64,000 bases of DNA. Source: Pseudomonadota bacterium. Lineage in GTDB: Bacteria; Pseudomonadota; Gammaproteobacteria; Burkholderiales; Burkholderiaceae_F. This document shows, piece by piece, positions 36,362 to 45,627 of the stretch. Under the pieces are notes generated by a model. That model was not told where the DNA came from, made no database searches, and was given only the letters and a program-made list of their open reading frames with translations. Positions within the stretch are counted from its first letter, which is position 1. Each line of letters begins with the position of its first letter. The stretch is from the NCBI GenBank assembly GCA_029778535.1, contig JAKOQB010000172.1, positions 45,828-109,827 on the forward strand, written 5' to 3'. A program made the position numbers and the translations under genes.

Positions 36362-37732
36362 ATGACCGTGTCGTTCCCCGCGCGGCGCGCGCGCAGGCCC
36401 GTCGCGCCCGCGGGCGTTCCCTCCGTCGGCTTCGTTTCGCTCGGTTGCCCGAAGGCGCTGGTCGACTCCGAGCGCATCGTCACGCAGCTGCGCGCCGAGG
36501 GCTATGCGCTCGCCCCGACCTACGACGGCGCCGACCTCGTGATCGTCAACACCTGCGGCTTCATCGGAGCCGCGGTGCAGGAGTCGCTCGACGCGATCGG
36601 CGAGGCGCTGGCCGAGAACGGCAGGGTGATCGTCACCGGCTGCCTGGGCGCGAAGACCGACGGCGGCCAGAGCCTCGTCGCCAAGGTGCATCCGAAGGTG
36701 CTCGCGGTGACCGGCCCGCACGCGACCGACGAGGTGATGGGGCACGTGCACCGCCACCTGCCCAGGCCGCACGACCCGTTCACCGATCTCGTGCCGCCGG
36801 CGGGCATCAAGCTGACGCCGAAGCACTACGCGTACCTGAAGATCGCCGAGGGCTGCAACCACCATTGCACGTTCTGCATCATCCCGTCGCTGCGCGGGCC
36901 GCTGGTGTCGCGGCCGATCGGCGAGGTGATGCGCGAGGCGGAGAACCTGGTCAAACAGGGCGTGAAGGAAATCCTGGTCGTGTCGCAGGACACCAGCGCC
37001 TACGGGGTGGACGTGAAGTACAAGCTCGACTTCGTCGGCGGGCGCGCGGTGAAGACGAAGATGACTTCACTGGTGCAGGAACTGGCGAGGCTCGGCGTGT
37101 GGATCCGGCTGCATTACGTGTATCCGTATCCGCACGTCGACGACGTGATCCCGCTGATGGCGCAAGGCAAGGTGCTGCCGTACCTCGACGTGCCGTTCCA
37201 GCACGCCCACCCGGCGGTGCTGAAGCGGATGAAGCGGCCCGCCAGCGGCGAGAAGAACATCGAGCGCATCCGCGCGTGGCGGGCGATCTGTCCCGGGCTG
37301 ACGATCCGCTCGACCTTCATCGCCGGTTTCCCCGGCGAGACCGAAGAACAGTTCGACTACCTGCTGGATTTCCTGCGCGAGGCGCAGCTCGACCGCGTCG
37401 GCTGCTTCGCCTATTCGCCGGTGGAGGGCGCGGCCGCCAACGAGCTCGACGGCGCGCTGCCCGATGACGTGCGCGAGGAGCGGCGCGCGCGCTTCATGCG
37501 GGCGCAGGAAGCCGTCTCGCGCGAGCGGCTCGCGCGCAAGGTCGGCACCGTGCAGCGGGTGCTGATCGACGAAGTGACGCCCGACGGTGCGCACGCGCGC
37601 TCGACCGCCGACGCGCCGGAAATCGATGGCGTCGTGCACGTCAAACCGAACCACAAGCTCAAGGTCGGCGAGTTCTTCGACGTGCGCGTCACGGCGAGCG
37701 ACGCGCACGATCTGCTCGGCTCGCTCGCGTAA
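36362..37732 (+). CDS. rimO: Ribosomal protein S12 methylthiotransferase RimO
   Basis: Radical SAM methylthiotransferase of 456 residues that modifies the conserved Asp of ribosomal protein S12. The N-terminal domain supplies three Cys for the auxiliary cluster ([24 protein letters not shown]). The radical SAM motif is [16 protein letters not shown], and a TRAM domain lies at the C-terminus. The ATG at 36362 is 19 bases after phaR. The first 20 residues are basic and not conserved, so a slightly later start is conceivable. Confidence 0.95.
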   Translation: MTVSFPARRARRPVAPAGVPSVGFVSLGCPKALVDSERIVTQLRAEGYALAPTYDGADLVIVNTCGFIGAAVQESLDAIGEALAENGRVIVTGCLGAKTDGGQSLVAKVHPKVLAVTGPHATDEVMGHVHRHLPRPHDPFTDLVPPAGIKLTPKHYAYLKIAEGCNHHCTFCIIPSLRGPLVSRPIGEVMREAENLVKQGVKEILVVSQDTSAYGVDVKYKLDFVGGRAVKTKMTSLVQELARLGVWIRLHYVYPYPHVDDVIPLMAQGKVLPYLDVPFQHAHPAVLKRMKRPASGEKNIERIRAWRAICPGLTIRSTFIAGFPGETEEQFDYLLDFLREAQLDRVGCFAYSPVEGAAANELDGALPDDVREERRARFMRAQEAVSRERLARKVGTVQRVLIDEVTPDGAHARSTADAPEIDGVVHVKPNHKLKVGEFFDVRVTASDAHDLLGSLA

Positions 37733-37782
37733 GACGAGCTCGGCGGCACGCTCGCGCAGAGCGAGTTCCGCGCCGCGCCCTT

Positions 37783-38616
37783 TTAGCGCCGCAGCGAACC
37801 GAGCACCGCGCCGCCGACGATCAGCAGGGCGGCCAGCGCGACCAGCGGCGTCAGCATGCCCTGGCCGGTTGCCACCAGCATCAGCGTCGAGCCGAGCGGC
37901 GTCAGGTACGACAGCGCGCCGATCGCCTTCGCGTCGCCGCGCTTCAGCGCCGCGTCCCACAGGAAGTACGCGCAGCCGAGCGGCCCGAGCGCCAGCAGCG
38001 CGATGCGCAGCCACTCGCTGCCGCTCAACGGGTAGCGCGGCTCGACGAGCCCATGGCACGCCAGCGCCAGCGCGCCCGACACGAGACAGAACAGACCGAC
38101 GGCAGCGGTGGGAAACGGCCGCACTCGCTTGGTAAGCAGCGAATAGGTGGACCACACGATCGCCGCGCCGAGCGCGAGCAGATAGCCGGGCCAATGCTCG
38201 GCCGACAGCGTCCAGCGCCCGCCGGTGATCACCAGCGCGGCGCCGGCAAAGCCCATCAGCGCGCCGACCACGTGGCGCGGCGCGAGCCGCTCGCCCGGCA
38301 GCACGAGCGGCGCCAGCACGACGATCAGCAGCGGCCAGAGGTAGTTGATCAGGTTCGCTTCGACCGGCGGTGCCAGCCGCAGCGCGGTGAACAGCAGCAG
38401 ATGAAAGCCGAACAGCCCGTACACCCCGACCGCGAGAGTGGTCGCGGGCACGCGCCATGCGCGCCACGTGGGCAAGGTCGCCAGCCCGACGATCATCATC
38501 GGCGCGCCGACCAGCAGAAACGGCGGCACGGATTTGAGCGAGACCGCCAGCGCGGCCACCGACATCCACAGCGCGATGGCGCCGAGCGCGAGCGCGGCAG
38601 GGGGATAGCGGAACAT
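37783..38616 (-). CDS. EamA/DMT-family transporter
   Basis: Integral membrane protein of 277 residues with about ten hydrophobic segments in two EamA repeats. The closest family I recognise is the YddG-type aromatic amino acid exporter group, from features such as LAPPVEANLINYLWPLLIV in the first half and the FLWDAALKRGDAKAIGAL segment in the second. Substrate is inferred only. It is convergent with rimO (50-base gap) and divergent from bktB. Confidence 0.88.
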   Translation of the reverse strand: MFRYPPAALALGAIALWMSVAALAVSLKSVPPFLLVGAPMMIVGLATLPTWRAWRVPATTLAVGVYGLFGFHLLLFTALRLAPPVEANLINYLWPLLIVVLAPLVLPGERLAPRHVVGALMGFAGAALVITGGRWTLSAEHWPGYLLALGAAIVWSTYSLLTKRVRPFPTAAVGLFCLVSGALALACHGLVEPRYPLSGSEWLRIALLALGPLGCAYFLWDAALKRGDAKAIGALSYLTPLGSTLMLVATGQGMLTPLVALAALLIVGGAVLGSLRR

Positions 38617-38656
38617 CGGGACGGCCGGGTTGATCGGGCGCAGACGCGGGGGTCGA

Positions 38657-38680
38657 CAAGGCGGTATCGTGGCCGCCTTG
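38657..38680. promoter_or_regulatory. Inverted repeat in the EamA/bktB divergent spacer
   Basis: CAAGGCGG and CCGCCTTG form an exact 8-bp dyad around an 8-base centre. It sits in the 92-base spacer 29 bases before the bktB ATG. Symmetry and position would suit a regulator binding site, but no known operator is recognised. Confidence 0.3.
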
Positions 38681-38708
38681 GCGAAGCCGAAACGAACGGG
38701 AGCGGATT

Positions 38709-39890
38709 ATGCGAGATGTCGTCGTCGTCAGCGCAGTACGCACAGCGATCGGAACCTTCGGCGGCAGCCTGAAGGAAGTGCCGCCGACGAAGCTCGGCGC
38801 AATCGTCGTCAAGGAAGCGCTCGCGCGCGCCAAGGTCGACGGCGGCGAGGTCGGGCACGTCGTGTTCGGCAACGTCGTGCACACCGAGCCGCGCGACATG
38901 TACCTGTCGCGGGTGGCTGCGCTCGACGGCGGCGTCAAGGACCACGTGCCGTGTCTGACGCTGAACCGGCTGTGCGGCAGCGGGCTGCAGGCGATCATCT
39001 CCGCGTCGCAGGCGATCCTGCTCGGCGACGCCGACATCGCGATCGGCGCCGGGGCGGAGAACATGTCGCGCGCGCCGTACGCGCTGCCGACCGCGCGCTT
39101 CGGCCAGCGCATGGGCGACGCAAGGATCATCGACATGATGGTCGCCGCGCTGCACGACCCGTTCCACAGCATCCACATGGGCGTGACCGCAGAGAACGTC
39201 GCCGCCAAGTGGGGCATCACGCGCCAGATGCAGGACGAACTCGCGGTCGAAAGCCATCGCCGCGCCGCTGCCGCGACCAGGGAAGGCCGCTTCAAGACGC
39301 AGATCGTGCCGGTCGAGATCAAGGGCAGGAAGGGCGCGGTGATGTTCGACACTGACGAGCACTTCCGCGCCGATGCGACGCTCGAGGACATGGCGAAGCT
39401 GAAGCCCGTGTTCGTGAAGGAGAACGGCACGGTCACCGCCGGCAACGCATCCGGCATCAACGACGGCGCCGGCGCCGTCGTACTGATGGAGAAGAGCGTC
39501 GCCGACAAGCGCGGGCTGAAACCGCTGGCGCGGCTGGTCGCCTACGGCCACGCCGGCGTCGACCCGAAGTACATGGGCATCGGCCCCGTGCCGGCCACGC
39601 ACAACGCGATGAAGAGGGCGGGGCTGACAGTCGCGCAGATGGACGTGATCGAGGCCAACGAGGCCTTCGCCGCGCAGGCGTGCGCGGTGACCAAGGACCT
39701 CGGCGCGGACCCGAAGAAGGTGAATCCGAACGGCAGCGGCATCTCGCTCGGGCATCCGATCGGCGCGACCGGCGCGATCATCACCGTCAAGGCGCTGTAC
39801 GAGCTGCAGCGCATCGGCGGCCGCTACGCGCTGGTGACGATGTGCATCGGCGGCGGGCAGGGGATCGCGGCGATCTTCGAGCGCATGTGA
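38709..39890 (+). CDS. bktB: Beta-ketothiolase BktB
   Basis: Second thiolase in the window, 393 residues, very like Cupriavidus BktB along its whole length (for example GHVVFGN, TEPRDMYLSRVAALDGG, GISLGHPIGATG). BktB enzymes accept longer acyl-CoAs, such as propionyl-CoA, and so supply C5 monomers for mixed polyesters or act in degradation. The catalytic Cys is in NRLCGSGLQA near residue 90 and the second in MCIGGGQG. GGGAGCG precedes the ATG. It is followed by a strong terminator. Confidence 0.95.
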   Translation: MRDVVVVSAVRTAIGTFGGSLKEVPPTKLGAIVVKEALARAKVDGGEVGHVVFGNVVHTEPRDMYLSRVAALDGGVKDHVPCLTLNRLCGSGLQAIISASQAILLGDADIAIGAGAENMSRAPYALPTARFGQRMGDARIIDMMVAALHDPFHSIHMGVTAENVAAKWGITRQMQDELAVESHRRAAAATREGRFKTQIVPVEIKGRKGAVMFDTDEHFRADATLEDMAKLKPVFVKENGTVTAGNASGINDGAGAVVLMEKSVADKRGLKPLARLVAYGHAGVDPKYMGIGPVPATHNAMKRAGLTVAQMDVIEANEAFAAQACAVTKDLGADPKKVNPNGSGISLGHPIGATGAIITVKALYELQRIGGRYALVTMCIGGGQGIAAIFERM

Positions 39891-39918
39891 GGGGCCGCGT
39901 GTTCGTACGGAACATCCC

Positions 39919-39944
39919 GGGCCGGCGCGCGCGCCGGCCCTTTT
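39919..39944 (+). terminator. Rho-independent terminator after bktB
   Basis: A GGGCCGGCGC stem pairs exactly with GCGCCGGCCC and is followed directly by TTTT. It starts 28 bases after the bktB stop. Confidence 0.9.
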
Positions 39945-39960
39945 CATGCGCGGAGCCGGA

Positions 39961-40425
39961 GTGAGTTCGAAGGCGTGCGTCATTGCGTTCGTCGCCATCG
40001 TCGCCGGCTGCAGCTCGACCGCGCCGTCGACCGAACCCTCGGCGGAGGCACGCGCGGCGGCCCTCTCGCGCGCCGACTGGAGCAACCCGATCGAGGTGCG
40101 CATCGACCTGCGCGACTACGGCTTCGCGCCGTCGCAGCTTCGGTTGAAGCAGGGACAGGCGTACCGGCTGACCGTGTTCAACAGCGGCGGCGTGGCGCAC
40201 TATTTCAACGCGCCGGAATTCCTGCGCACGGTCGCCGCGCGTGAGCTGACCGTCCGGGACCAGGTCGAAGTCACCGCGCCGCCGTTTTCCTCGTTCGAAG
40301 TCGCGCGCCGCGGCGGCTCGTTCGCGCTCGAGTTCGTGCCGCTGGTCAAGGGAACGTATCGCGCCAACGGCCATCTGCCCGGCGACGAGCACAAGGACGT
40401 GCAGGGGCACGTGATCGTCGAGTAG
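39961..40425 (+). CDS. Cupredoxin-like lipoprotein lacking the usual copper Cys
   Basis: Predicted lipoprotein of 154 residues with lipobox IVAGC, then a beta-rich domain with the cupredoxin pattern: LRLKQGQAYRLTVFNSGGVAHYFN and, near the end, KGTYRANGHLPGDEHKDVQGH. The first ligand His is present in VAHYF, but the Cys expected before the final ligand loop is Gly or Asn here, so a normal type 1 copper site is unlikely. The GTG at 39961 has GGAG at good spacing. An ATG at 39946 lies right after the terminator T-run and lacks a ribosome-binding site. The gene abuts the convergent serB remnant. Confidence 0.78.
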   Translation: MSSKACVIAFVAIVAGCSSTAPSTEPSAEARAAALSRADWSNPIEVRIDLRDYGFAPSQLRLKQGQAYRLTVFNSGGVAHYFNAPEFLRTVAARELTVRDQVEVTAPPFSSFEVARRGGSFALEFVPLVKGTYRANGHLPGDEHKDVQGHVIVE

Positions 40426-41292
40426 CTAGCCGAACCAGGCCAGCACGCCGTCGAGTCCCGAGTAGTTCAGCGCCTGCGCCGCCTGTTGCTGCACGACCGA
40501 CCGGCTGGGCGCGATACGCAACCGACAGGCCGGCGAGCTTCATCATCGTCAGATCGTCGGCGCCGTCGCCGATCGCGATCGCCTGGCGCGTCGGGCACTC
40601 GAGCGCCGCACACGCATCGCGCAGCGCGCGCGCCTTGCCGTCTGCATCGAAGATTTCGCTGCCATTCTCGGGCGAGCCGAACGCCTTGCCGGTCAGCCGG
40701 CCGTCGACGACCTTCAGTTCGTTGGCGCACGTGAAATCGAAGCCGAACCGCGCGCGCAGCCGCTCGGTGAAGAAGCGAAAGCCGCCGGTGACGAGCAGCG
40801 TCTTCAGCCCCGCCGCGCGGCAGGCGAAAGCAGTTGCTCGGCGCCCGGGTTCAGACCCATCTTCTCCTGGTAGACGCGCAGCAGCAGCCCGGCATCGGCG
40901 CCCGCCAGCATCGCCACGCGGCGGCGCAGACTGTCCTTGTAGTCGGCGATGTCGCCGCGCCTGGCGGCTTCGGTGATCGCGGCGACTTCCGCGCCCATGC
41001 CGGCATGCGCGGCGACTTCGTCGAGCGTTTCGATCGTGAGCAGCGTGGAGTCCATGTCGAGCGCGAGCAGCCGGAAGTCGGACAGCCTCAGGCCCGGCGC
41101 CACGAAGGCGGCGTCGCATTTCCAGTACGCGGACAGCGCCGCCGCGACCTTGCGCGTGTCGGCGTCGTCCTGGATCTCGACCAGCCGCGCGCTGTTGAGT
41201 TCGCGCTGCACGCGCCGCGCGATGCAGCCGACCTTGAATGCCTCGACCGCGGCGGACGGCAGGTGGGGCGACTGGATGAGGAGATCGGTCAC
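40426..41292 (-). pseudogene. serB: Phosphoserine phosphatase SerB, broken by two frameshifts
   Basis: The sequence encodes a SerB-type HAD phosphatase, last step of serine synthesis, but no single frame covers it. From 41292 the frame reads well through the catalytic DMDSTLLTIETLDEV to GAEQLLS and then runs to a stop at 40804. Near 40824-40828 one base seems to be missing, since the family sequence ACRAAGLKTLLVTGGF resumes in the next frame. A second shift at 40495-40502 is a GACC tandem duplication (+4). After it the expected end, ALNYSGLDGVLAWFG and a TAG, returns. The two shifts together restore phase. Either the gene is inactive or the assembly has two local errors. Confidence 0.85.
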
Positions 41293-41295
41293 GGT

Positions 41296-44200
41296 TCAGG
41301 CCAGTGATTTGAAGACGGAACGCAGCTGCGCGAGCCGGGCATCGAGGTTGGGTGTCTTGATATCGATGCGCAGCCGCTCCGGCCCCGCCAGCCGCATGTT
41401 CTTCTCGCGCTGGATCAGCGCGATCAGTCGGGCGGGATCGAGCGGCGGATCGGGCACGAACGTGATCACGATCGTCTCGTTCGCGGCGTCGATCTTCTTC
41501 ACGCCGAGCTTCTCCGCGGCCAGCCGCAGCCGGTGCGTCTCGATCAATGCGCGCGCGGCATCGGGCAGCTTGCCGTAGCGGTCGATCAGTTCCTCCTGCA
41601 GCGTGTACAGCGCGTCATCGCCGTCGGTTGACGCCAGCTTCTTGTACAGCGACAGCCGCTGGTGCACGTCGCCGACGTAGTCGGCCGGCAGCAGCGCCGG
41701 TACGTGCAGGTTGATCTCGGTCACCGCTTGCAGCGGCGCCAGCAGGTCGGGCTCGCGCCCCGAGCGCAGTGCGCGCACCGCGGCATTCAGCATCTGCGTG
41801 TACAGATCGAAGCCGACCTCCTGCATGTTGCCGCTCTGCGATTCGCCCAGCACCTCGCCGGCGCCGCGGATCTCGAGGTCGTGCATCGCCAGGTAGAAGC
41901 CGCTGCCGAGTTCCTCCAGGTTCTGGATCGCCTCCAGCCGCTTCTCCGCGTTCTTCGTCATGCCGCCTTCATCGGGCACCATCAGGTACGCGTAGGCCTG
42001 ATGGTGCGAGCGGCCGACGCGGCCGCGCAGCTGGTGCAGTTGCGCCAGGCCGAACTTGTCGGCGCGGTGGATGATGATCGTGTTGGCGGTCGGCACGTCG
42101 ATGCCGGTTTCGATGATCGTCGTGCACAGCAGCAGGTTGAAGCGCTGCTGGTAGAAGTCGCGCATCACGCGCTCGAGTTCCCGCTCGCCCATCTGCCCGT
42201 GCGCGATCTCGATCCGCGCCTCCGGCACCAGTTCCGCCAGCCGCGCGCGGCGGTTCTCGATCGTCTCGACCTCGTTGTGCAGGAAGTAGATCTGACCGCC
42301 GCGTTTCAGTTCGCGCAGGCACGCTTCGCGGATCAGGCTCGCCGACTCGGGCCGCACGAAAGTCTTGATCGCCAGCCGCCGCTGTGGGGCGGTCGCGATC
42401 ACGCTGAATTCGCGGATGCCCTCCATCGACAGCGCCAGCGTGCGCGGGATCGGCGTGGCGGTCAGCGTCAGCACGTCGACCTCGGCGCGCAGCGACTTCA
42501 GTTTCTCCTTCTGCCGCACGCCGAAGCGGTGCTCCTCGTCGATGATCACCAGCCCCAGCCGATCGAATCTGACCGCCTCGCTCAGCAGCTTGTGGGTGCC
42601 GATCACGATGTCGATCGCGCCGGCGTTGATGCCGGCCACCGTCTCCGCGACCTCCTTCTGCGAACGGAAGCGCGACAGCTCGACGATCCGCACCGGCCAG
42701 TCGGAGAAGCGGTCGCGGAAAGTCTGGAAGTGCTGTTCGACGAGCAGCGTGGTCGGGCACAGCACCGCGACCTGCTTGCCGCCCGCCACCGCGATGAACG
42801 CGGCGCGCAGCGCGACCTCGGTCTTGCCGAAGCCGACGTCGCCGCACACCAGCCGATCCATCGGAAAGCCGGCGCTCATGTCGCGCGTGACCGCCTCGAT
42901 CGCGGCGAGCTGGTCCGGCGTCTCCTCGAAGCCGAAGCCCTCGGCGAACGCCTCCACATCGTGCGGCTTGAACTCGAACGAATGCCCCTTGCGCGCGGCG
43001 CGCAGCGCGTACAGGTTCAGCAGCTCCGCCGCGGTGTCGCGCACCTGCCTGGCGGCTTTCTTCTTCGCCTTCTCCCAGTCGCCGCCGCCGAGGTGGTGCA
43101 GCGGCGCGGCGTCCGGATCGGCGCCGCTGTAGCGCGAGATCAGGTGCAGTTGCGCGACCGGCACGTACAGCTTCGCGTCATTGGCGTACGCCAGGTGCAG
43201 GAACTCGGCCGGCCCGTCGCCTACGTCCAGCGATTCGAGGCCGAGATAGCGGCCAATGCCGTGCTCGACGTGCACGACCGGATCGCCGACGCGCAGCTCG
43301 GCGAGGTCGCGCACCATCGCCTCGACGTTCGACGCGCGTTCGCGCGCCTTGCCGCGCAACCGGCGCGGGCTGGTCGCAAAGAGTTCCGTCTCGGTGAGGA
43401 GCGCGATCTGCGGCGCGCGCAGCACGAAGCCGCCGTGCAGCGGGCCCACGCCGAGCGCAAGCTTCGCATCGCCCGCCAGGAACGCGTTGAAATCCGCGTT
43501 GTCGGCAAAGTCGAGCCGGTATTCGCGCAGCATCTGCGCGATCGTCTCCCGGCGGCCGTGCGAATCGGCGAGCAGCAGCGCGCGGCCGTCGAGGCGCTCG
43601 ACGTACTCGCGCAGCCGCTGCACCGGATCGTCCGCCTTGCGGTCGACGGCGATCGCGGGTGGGGGGGAAAAGACTCCCTCACCCCGACCCTCTCCCGCTG
43701 AGGCGGGAGAGGGATAAGGCACCCCCTCGCCCCGATCACGGGGAGAGGGCCGGGGTGAGGGCGCAGCTCCTTCACTTGCCACCAGCGCCAGCCGCGCGTG
43801 CGGCTTGGCGCGCGAGAAGAACTCCTCCGCATCCATGAACAGCCGCGCCGGCGGCAGGCACGGCCGCTCGCGGTCGCGCGCGAGAAAGCGATAGCGCTCG
43901 TTGGTCTCGTTCAGGAAGCGGTGCGCGGCCGCCTCGATCGGTCCGTGCAGCACCAGGTGCGAATCGGCCGGCAGGTAGTCGAACAGCGTCGCGGTCGAAT
44001 CGAAGAACAGCGGCAGGTAGTACTCGATGCCGGCGCTGGCGATGCCGTTGCCGATGTCCTTGTACACGCCGGCGCGGCTGGGATCGCCTTCGAACGCCTC
44101 GCGCCAGCGGCCGCGAAAGGCGGTGCGAGCCGCATCGTCGAGCGGGAACTCGCGCCCGGGCAGCAGCCGGATCTCGGGTACCGGGTACAGGCTCCTCTGC

Positions 44201-44856
44201 GTGTCGGGATCGAAGGTGCGGATCGTCTCGATCGCATCGTCGAGCAGGTCGAGCCGGTACGGCAGCGCCGAACCCATCGGATAAAGATCGATCAGCCCGC
44301 CGCGCACGGAGAACTCGCCGGGTGCCACGACCTGCGAAACGTTCTGATAGCCCGCAAGCACCAGCCGCGCGCGCAGCGCGTCGCCCGACAGGCGCTCGCC
44401 CTGGCGGAAGAAGAACGTGTGGCCGGCGACGTACGCGGTCGGCGCGAGCCGGTACAGCGCGGTCGTTGCGGGAACGACCAGCACGTCGATCGGCGCATTC
44501 ACATCGCGCGTGATCAGCCGGTACAGCGCCTCGAGCCGGTCGGACACCAGGTCCTGGTGCGGCGACAGGATGTCGTACGGCAGCGTTTCCCAGTCGGGAA
44601 ACGCCCGCACCGCGAGTGCGGGCTCGAAATAGGGCAGCTCGTCGGTCAGGCGCTGCGCGTCGAGCGCGTCGGCGCAGATCACGCACACCAACTGGCCGCA
44701 CCGGCGCGCGCGTGCCGCATACTGCGCGATCAGCAGCGCGTCGCCCGAGCCCGGCGGCAGCGGCAAGGTAAAGCGATTCCCCGCCGCGATCTCGGGCAGC
44801 GCAAGTTCGATCCGCGATGCTTCAGCCAGTACGTCCACGGACTGCACAAACAACAC
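41296..44856 (-). CDS. mfd: Transcription-repair coupling factor Mfd
   Basis: ATP-dependent translocase of 1186 residues that removes RNA polymerase stalled at lesions and recruits UvrA. UvrB-like N-terminal domains, the RNA polymerase interaction domain (DPVVHVEHGIGRYLGLE) and the translocase core are present. Walker A is CGDVGFGKTEVALRAAF and motif II is IIDEEHRFGV. The GTG start at 44856 is the best available. Residues of about 366-395 (PSPRPSPRDRGEG, then SPASAGEGRGEG) are not Mfd sequence. They are translated from a CCCTCTCCC-type palindromic repeat inserted in frame between the N-terminal domains. Confidence 0.96.
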   Translation of the reverse strand: MLFVQSVDVLAEASRIELALPEIAAGNRFTLPLPPGSGDALLIAQYAARARRCGQLVCVICADALDAQRLTDELPYFEPALAVRAFPDWETLPYDILSPHQDLVSDRLEALYRLITRDVNAPIDVLVVPATTALYRLAPTAYVAGHTFFFRQGERLSGDALRARLVLAGYQNVSQVVAPGEFSVRGGLIDLYPMGSALPYRLDLLDDAIETIRTFDPDTQRSLYPVPEIRLLPGREFPLDDAARTAFRGRWREAFEGDPSRAGVYKDIGNGIASAGIEYYLPLFFDSTATLFDYLPADSHLVLHGPIEAAAHRFLNETNERYRFLARDRERPCLPPARLFMDAEEFFSRAKPHARLALVASEGAAPSPRPSPRDRGEGVPYPSPASAGEGRGEGVFSPPPAIAVDRKADDPVQRLREYVERLDGRALLLADSHGRRETIAQMLREYRLDFADNADFNAFLAGDAKLALGVGPLHGGFVLRAPQIALLTETELFATSPRRLRGKARERASNVEAMVRDLAELRVGDPVVHVEHGIGRYLGLESLDVGDGPAEFLHLAYANDAKLYVPVAQLHLISRYSGADPDAAPLHHLGGGDWEKAKKKAARQVRDTAAELLNLYALRAARKGHSFEFKPHDVEAFAEGFGFEETPDQLAAIEAVTRDMSAGFPMDRLVCGDVGFGKTEVALRAAFIAVAGGKQVAVLCPTTLLVEQHFQTFRDRFSDWPVRIVELSRFRSQKEVAETVAGINAGAIDIVIGTHKLLSEAVRFDRLGLVIIDEEHRFGVRQKEKLKSLRAEVDVLTLTATPIPRTLALSMEGIREFSVIATAPQRRLAIKTFVRPESASLIREACLRELKRGGQIYFLHNEVETIENRRARLAELVPEARIEIAHGQMGERELERVMRDFYQQRFNLLLCTTIIETGIDVPTANTIIIHRADKFGLAQLHQLRGRVGRSHHQAYAYLMVPDEGGMTKNAEKRLEAIQNLEELGSGFYLAMHDLEIRGAGEVLGESQSGNMQEVGFDLYTQMLNAAVRALRSGREPDLLAPLQAVTEINLHVPALLPADYVGDVHQRLSLYKKLASTDGDDALYTLQEELIDRYGKLPDAARALIETHRLRLAAEKLGVKKIDAANETIVITFVPDPPLDPARLIALIQREKNMRLAGPERLRIDIKTPNLDARLAQLRSVFKSLA
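43673..43761. repeat. CCCTCTCCC-type palindromic element in frame inside mfd
   Basis: Arms of 21 bases at 43676-43696 (CCCTCACCCCGACCCTCTCCC on the plus strand, split here as CCCTCACCCC plus GACCCTCTCCC) and 43741-43761 pair with one mismatch. Each half also has its own internal hairpin (CTCTCCCG...CGGGAGAG; CCCCG...CGGGG). It is the same family as 8436-8571. It adds about 30 codons to mfd without a stop. Confidence 0.88.
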
Positions 44857-44897
44857 GCGGCGGCCGAATCCGATCCGACCGCCGCGAACACGCCGCT

Positions 44898-44903
44898 ATT
44901 ATA
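44898..44903 (-). promoter_or_regulatory. Candidate -10 box in the mfd/ispD spacer
   Basis: A TATAAT reads leftward 42 bases before the mfd GTG start in the 75-base divergent spacer. The same AT-rich patch offers TATTAT toward ispD. The -35 regions are poor in both directions. Confidence 0.35.
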
Positions 44904-44931
44904 GGTCCGCACACTCACCCGACCGCCCAAG

Positions 44932-45627
44932 TTGAACCGCGCCGCGCGACTGATCGGACTGATACCTGCCGCCGGCAGCGGAGCGCGCATCGGCGGCGAC
45001 GTGCCGAAGCAGTACGTGCCGATCGGCGGCCGCGCGATGCTGGAGCACTCGATCGACGCGCTGGCGGCCGATGCGCGCGTGCGCGAGATCGTGGTCGTCG
45101 TGGCGGGCGACGATCAGCGCCATCGATCGCTGGCGCCGCGCGAGCGCGTTCGCGTTGTCCCGGTCGGCGGCGCGTCGCGCGCGGAATCGGTGCGCAACGG
45201 CCTGCGCGCGCTCGAAGCGAGCGGCGAAGACTGGGTTCTGGTGCACGACGCGGCGCGGCCGTGCCTGTCGCCGCGCGAGCTCGCGCGATTAATCGGCGCG
45301 GTGATCGACGACGAGGTCGGCGGGCTGCTCGCGCTGCCGCTCGCGGACACGCTGAAGCGCGCGCGCGATGATCGCGTCGATGCCACGTTGCCGCGCGAGG
45401 CGCTGTGGCGCGCGCAAACGCCGCAGATGTTCCGCCGCGACCTGCTGCTGCGCGCGCTCGAGGCCGCACCCGATCTGGACGCGATCACCGACGAATCGAG
45501 CGCGGTCGAGCGGCTCGGCCTGCGGCCGCGGCTCGTCGCGGGATCGGCCACCAACATCAAGGTCACGACCGCGGACGACTGGCCGCTCGCGGTGGCGATC
45601 CTGAAGGCGCGAGGGCGAATCGAATGA
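44932..45627 (+). CDS. ispD: 2-C-methyl-D-erythritol 4-phosphate cytidylyltransferase IspD
   Basis: Third enzyme of the methylerythritol phosphate isoprenoid pathway; transfers CMP to methylerythritol 4-phosphate. The 231 residues show the nucleotide-binding motif [20 protein letters not shown]. The later [11 protein letters not shown] and [16 protein letters not shown] segments and the C-terminal [14 protein letters not shown] are also there. The start is a TTG at 44932. No ATG or GTG gives the conserved N-terminus and no ribosome-binding site is obvious. The stop overlaps ispF (ATGA), the usual pair. Confidence 0.93.
   Translation: MNRAARLIGLIPAAGSGARIGGDVPKQYVPIGGRAMLEHSIDALAADARVREIVVVVAGDDQRHRSLAPRERVRVVPVGGASRAESVRNGLRALEASGEDWVLVHDAARPCLSPRELARLIGAVIDDEVGGLLALPLADTLKRARDDRVDATLPREALWRAQTPQMFRRDLLLRALEAAPDLDAITDESSAVERLGLRPRLVAGSATNIKVTTADDWPLAVAILKARGRIE

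Noticed and set aside
41296..44856. A possible mfd frameshift around residues 366-395, where the sequence stops looking like Mfd
   Set aside because: The frame stays open and Mfd sequence continues in the same frame on both sides; the foreign residues come from a palindromic repeat.
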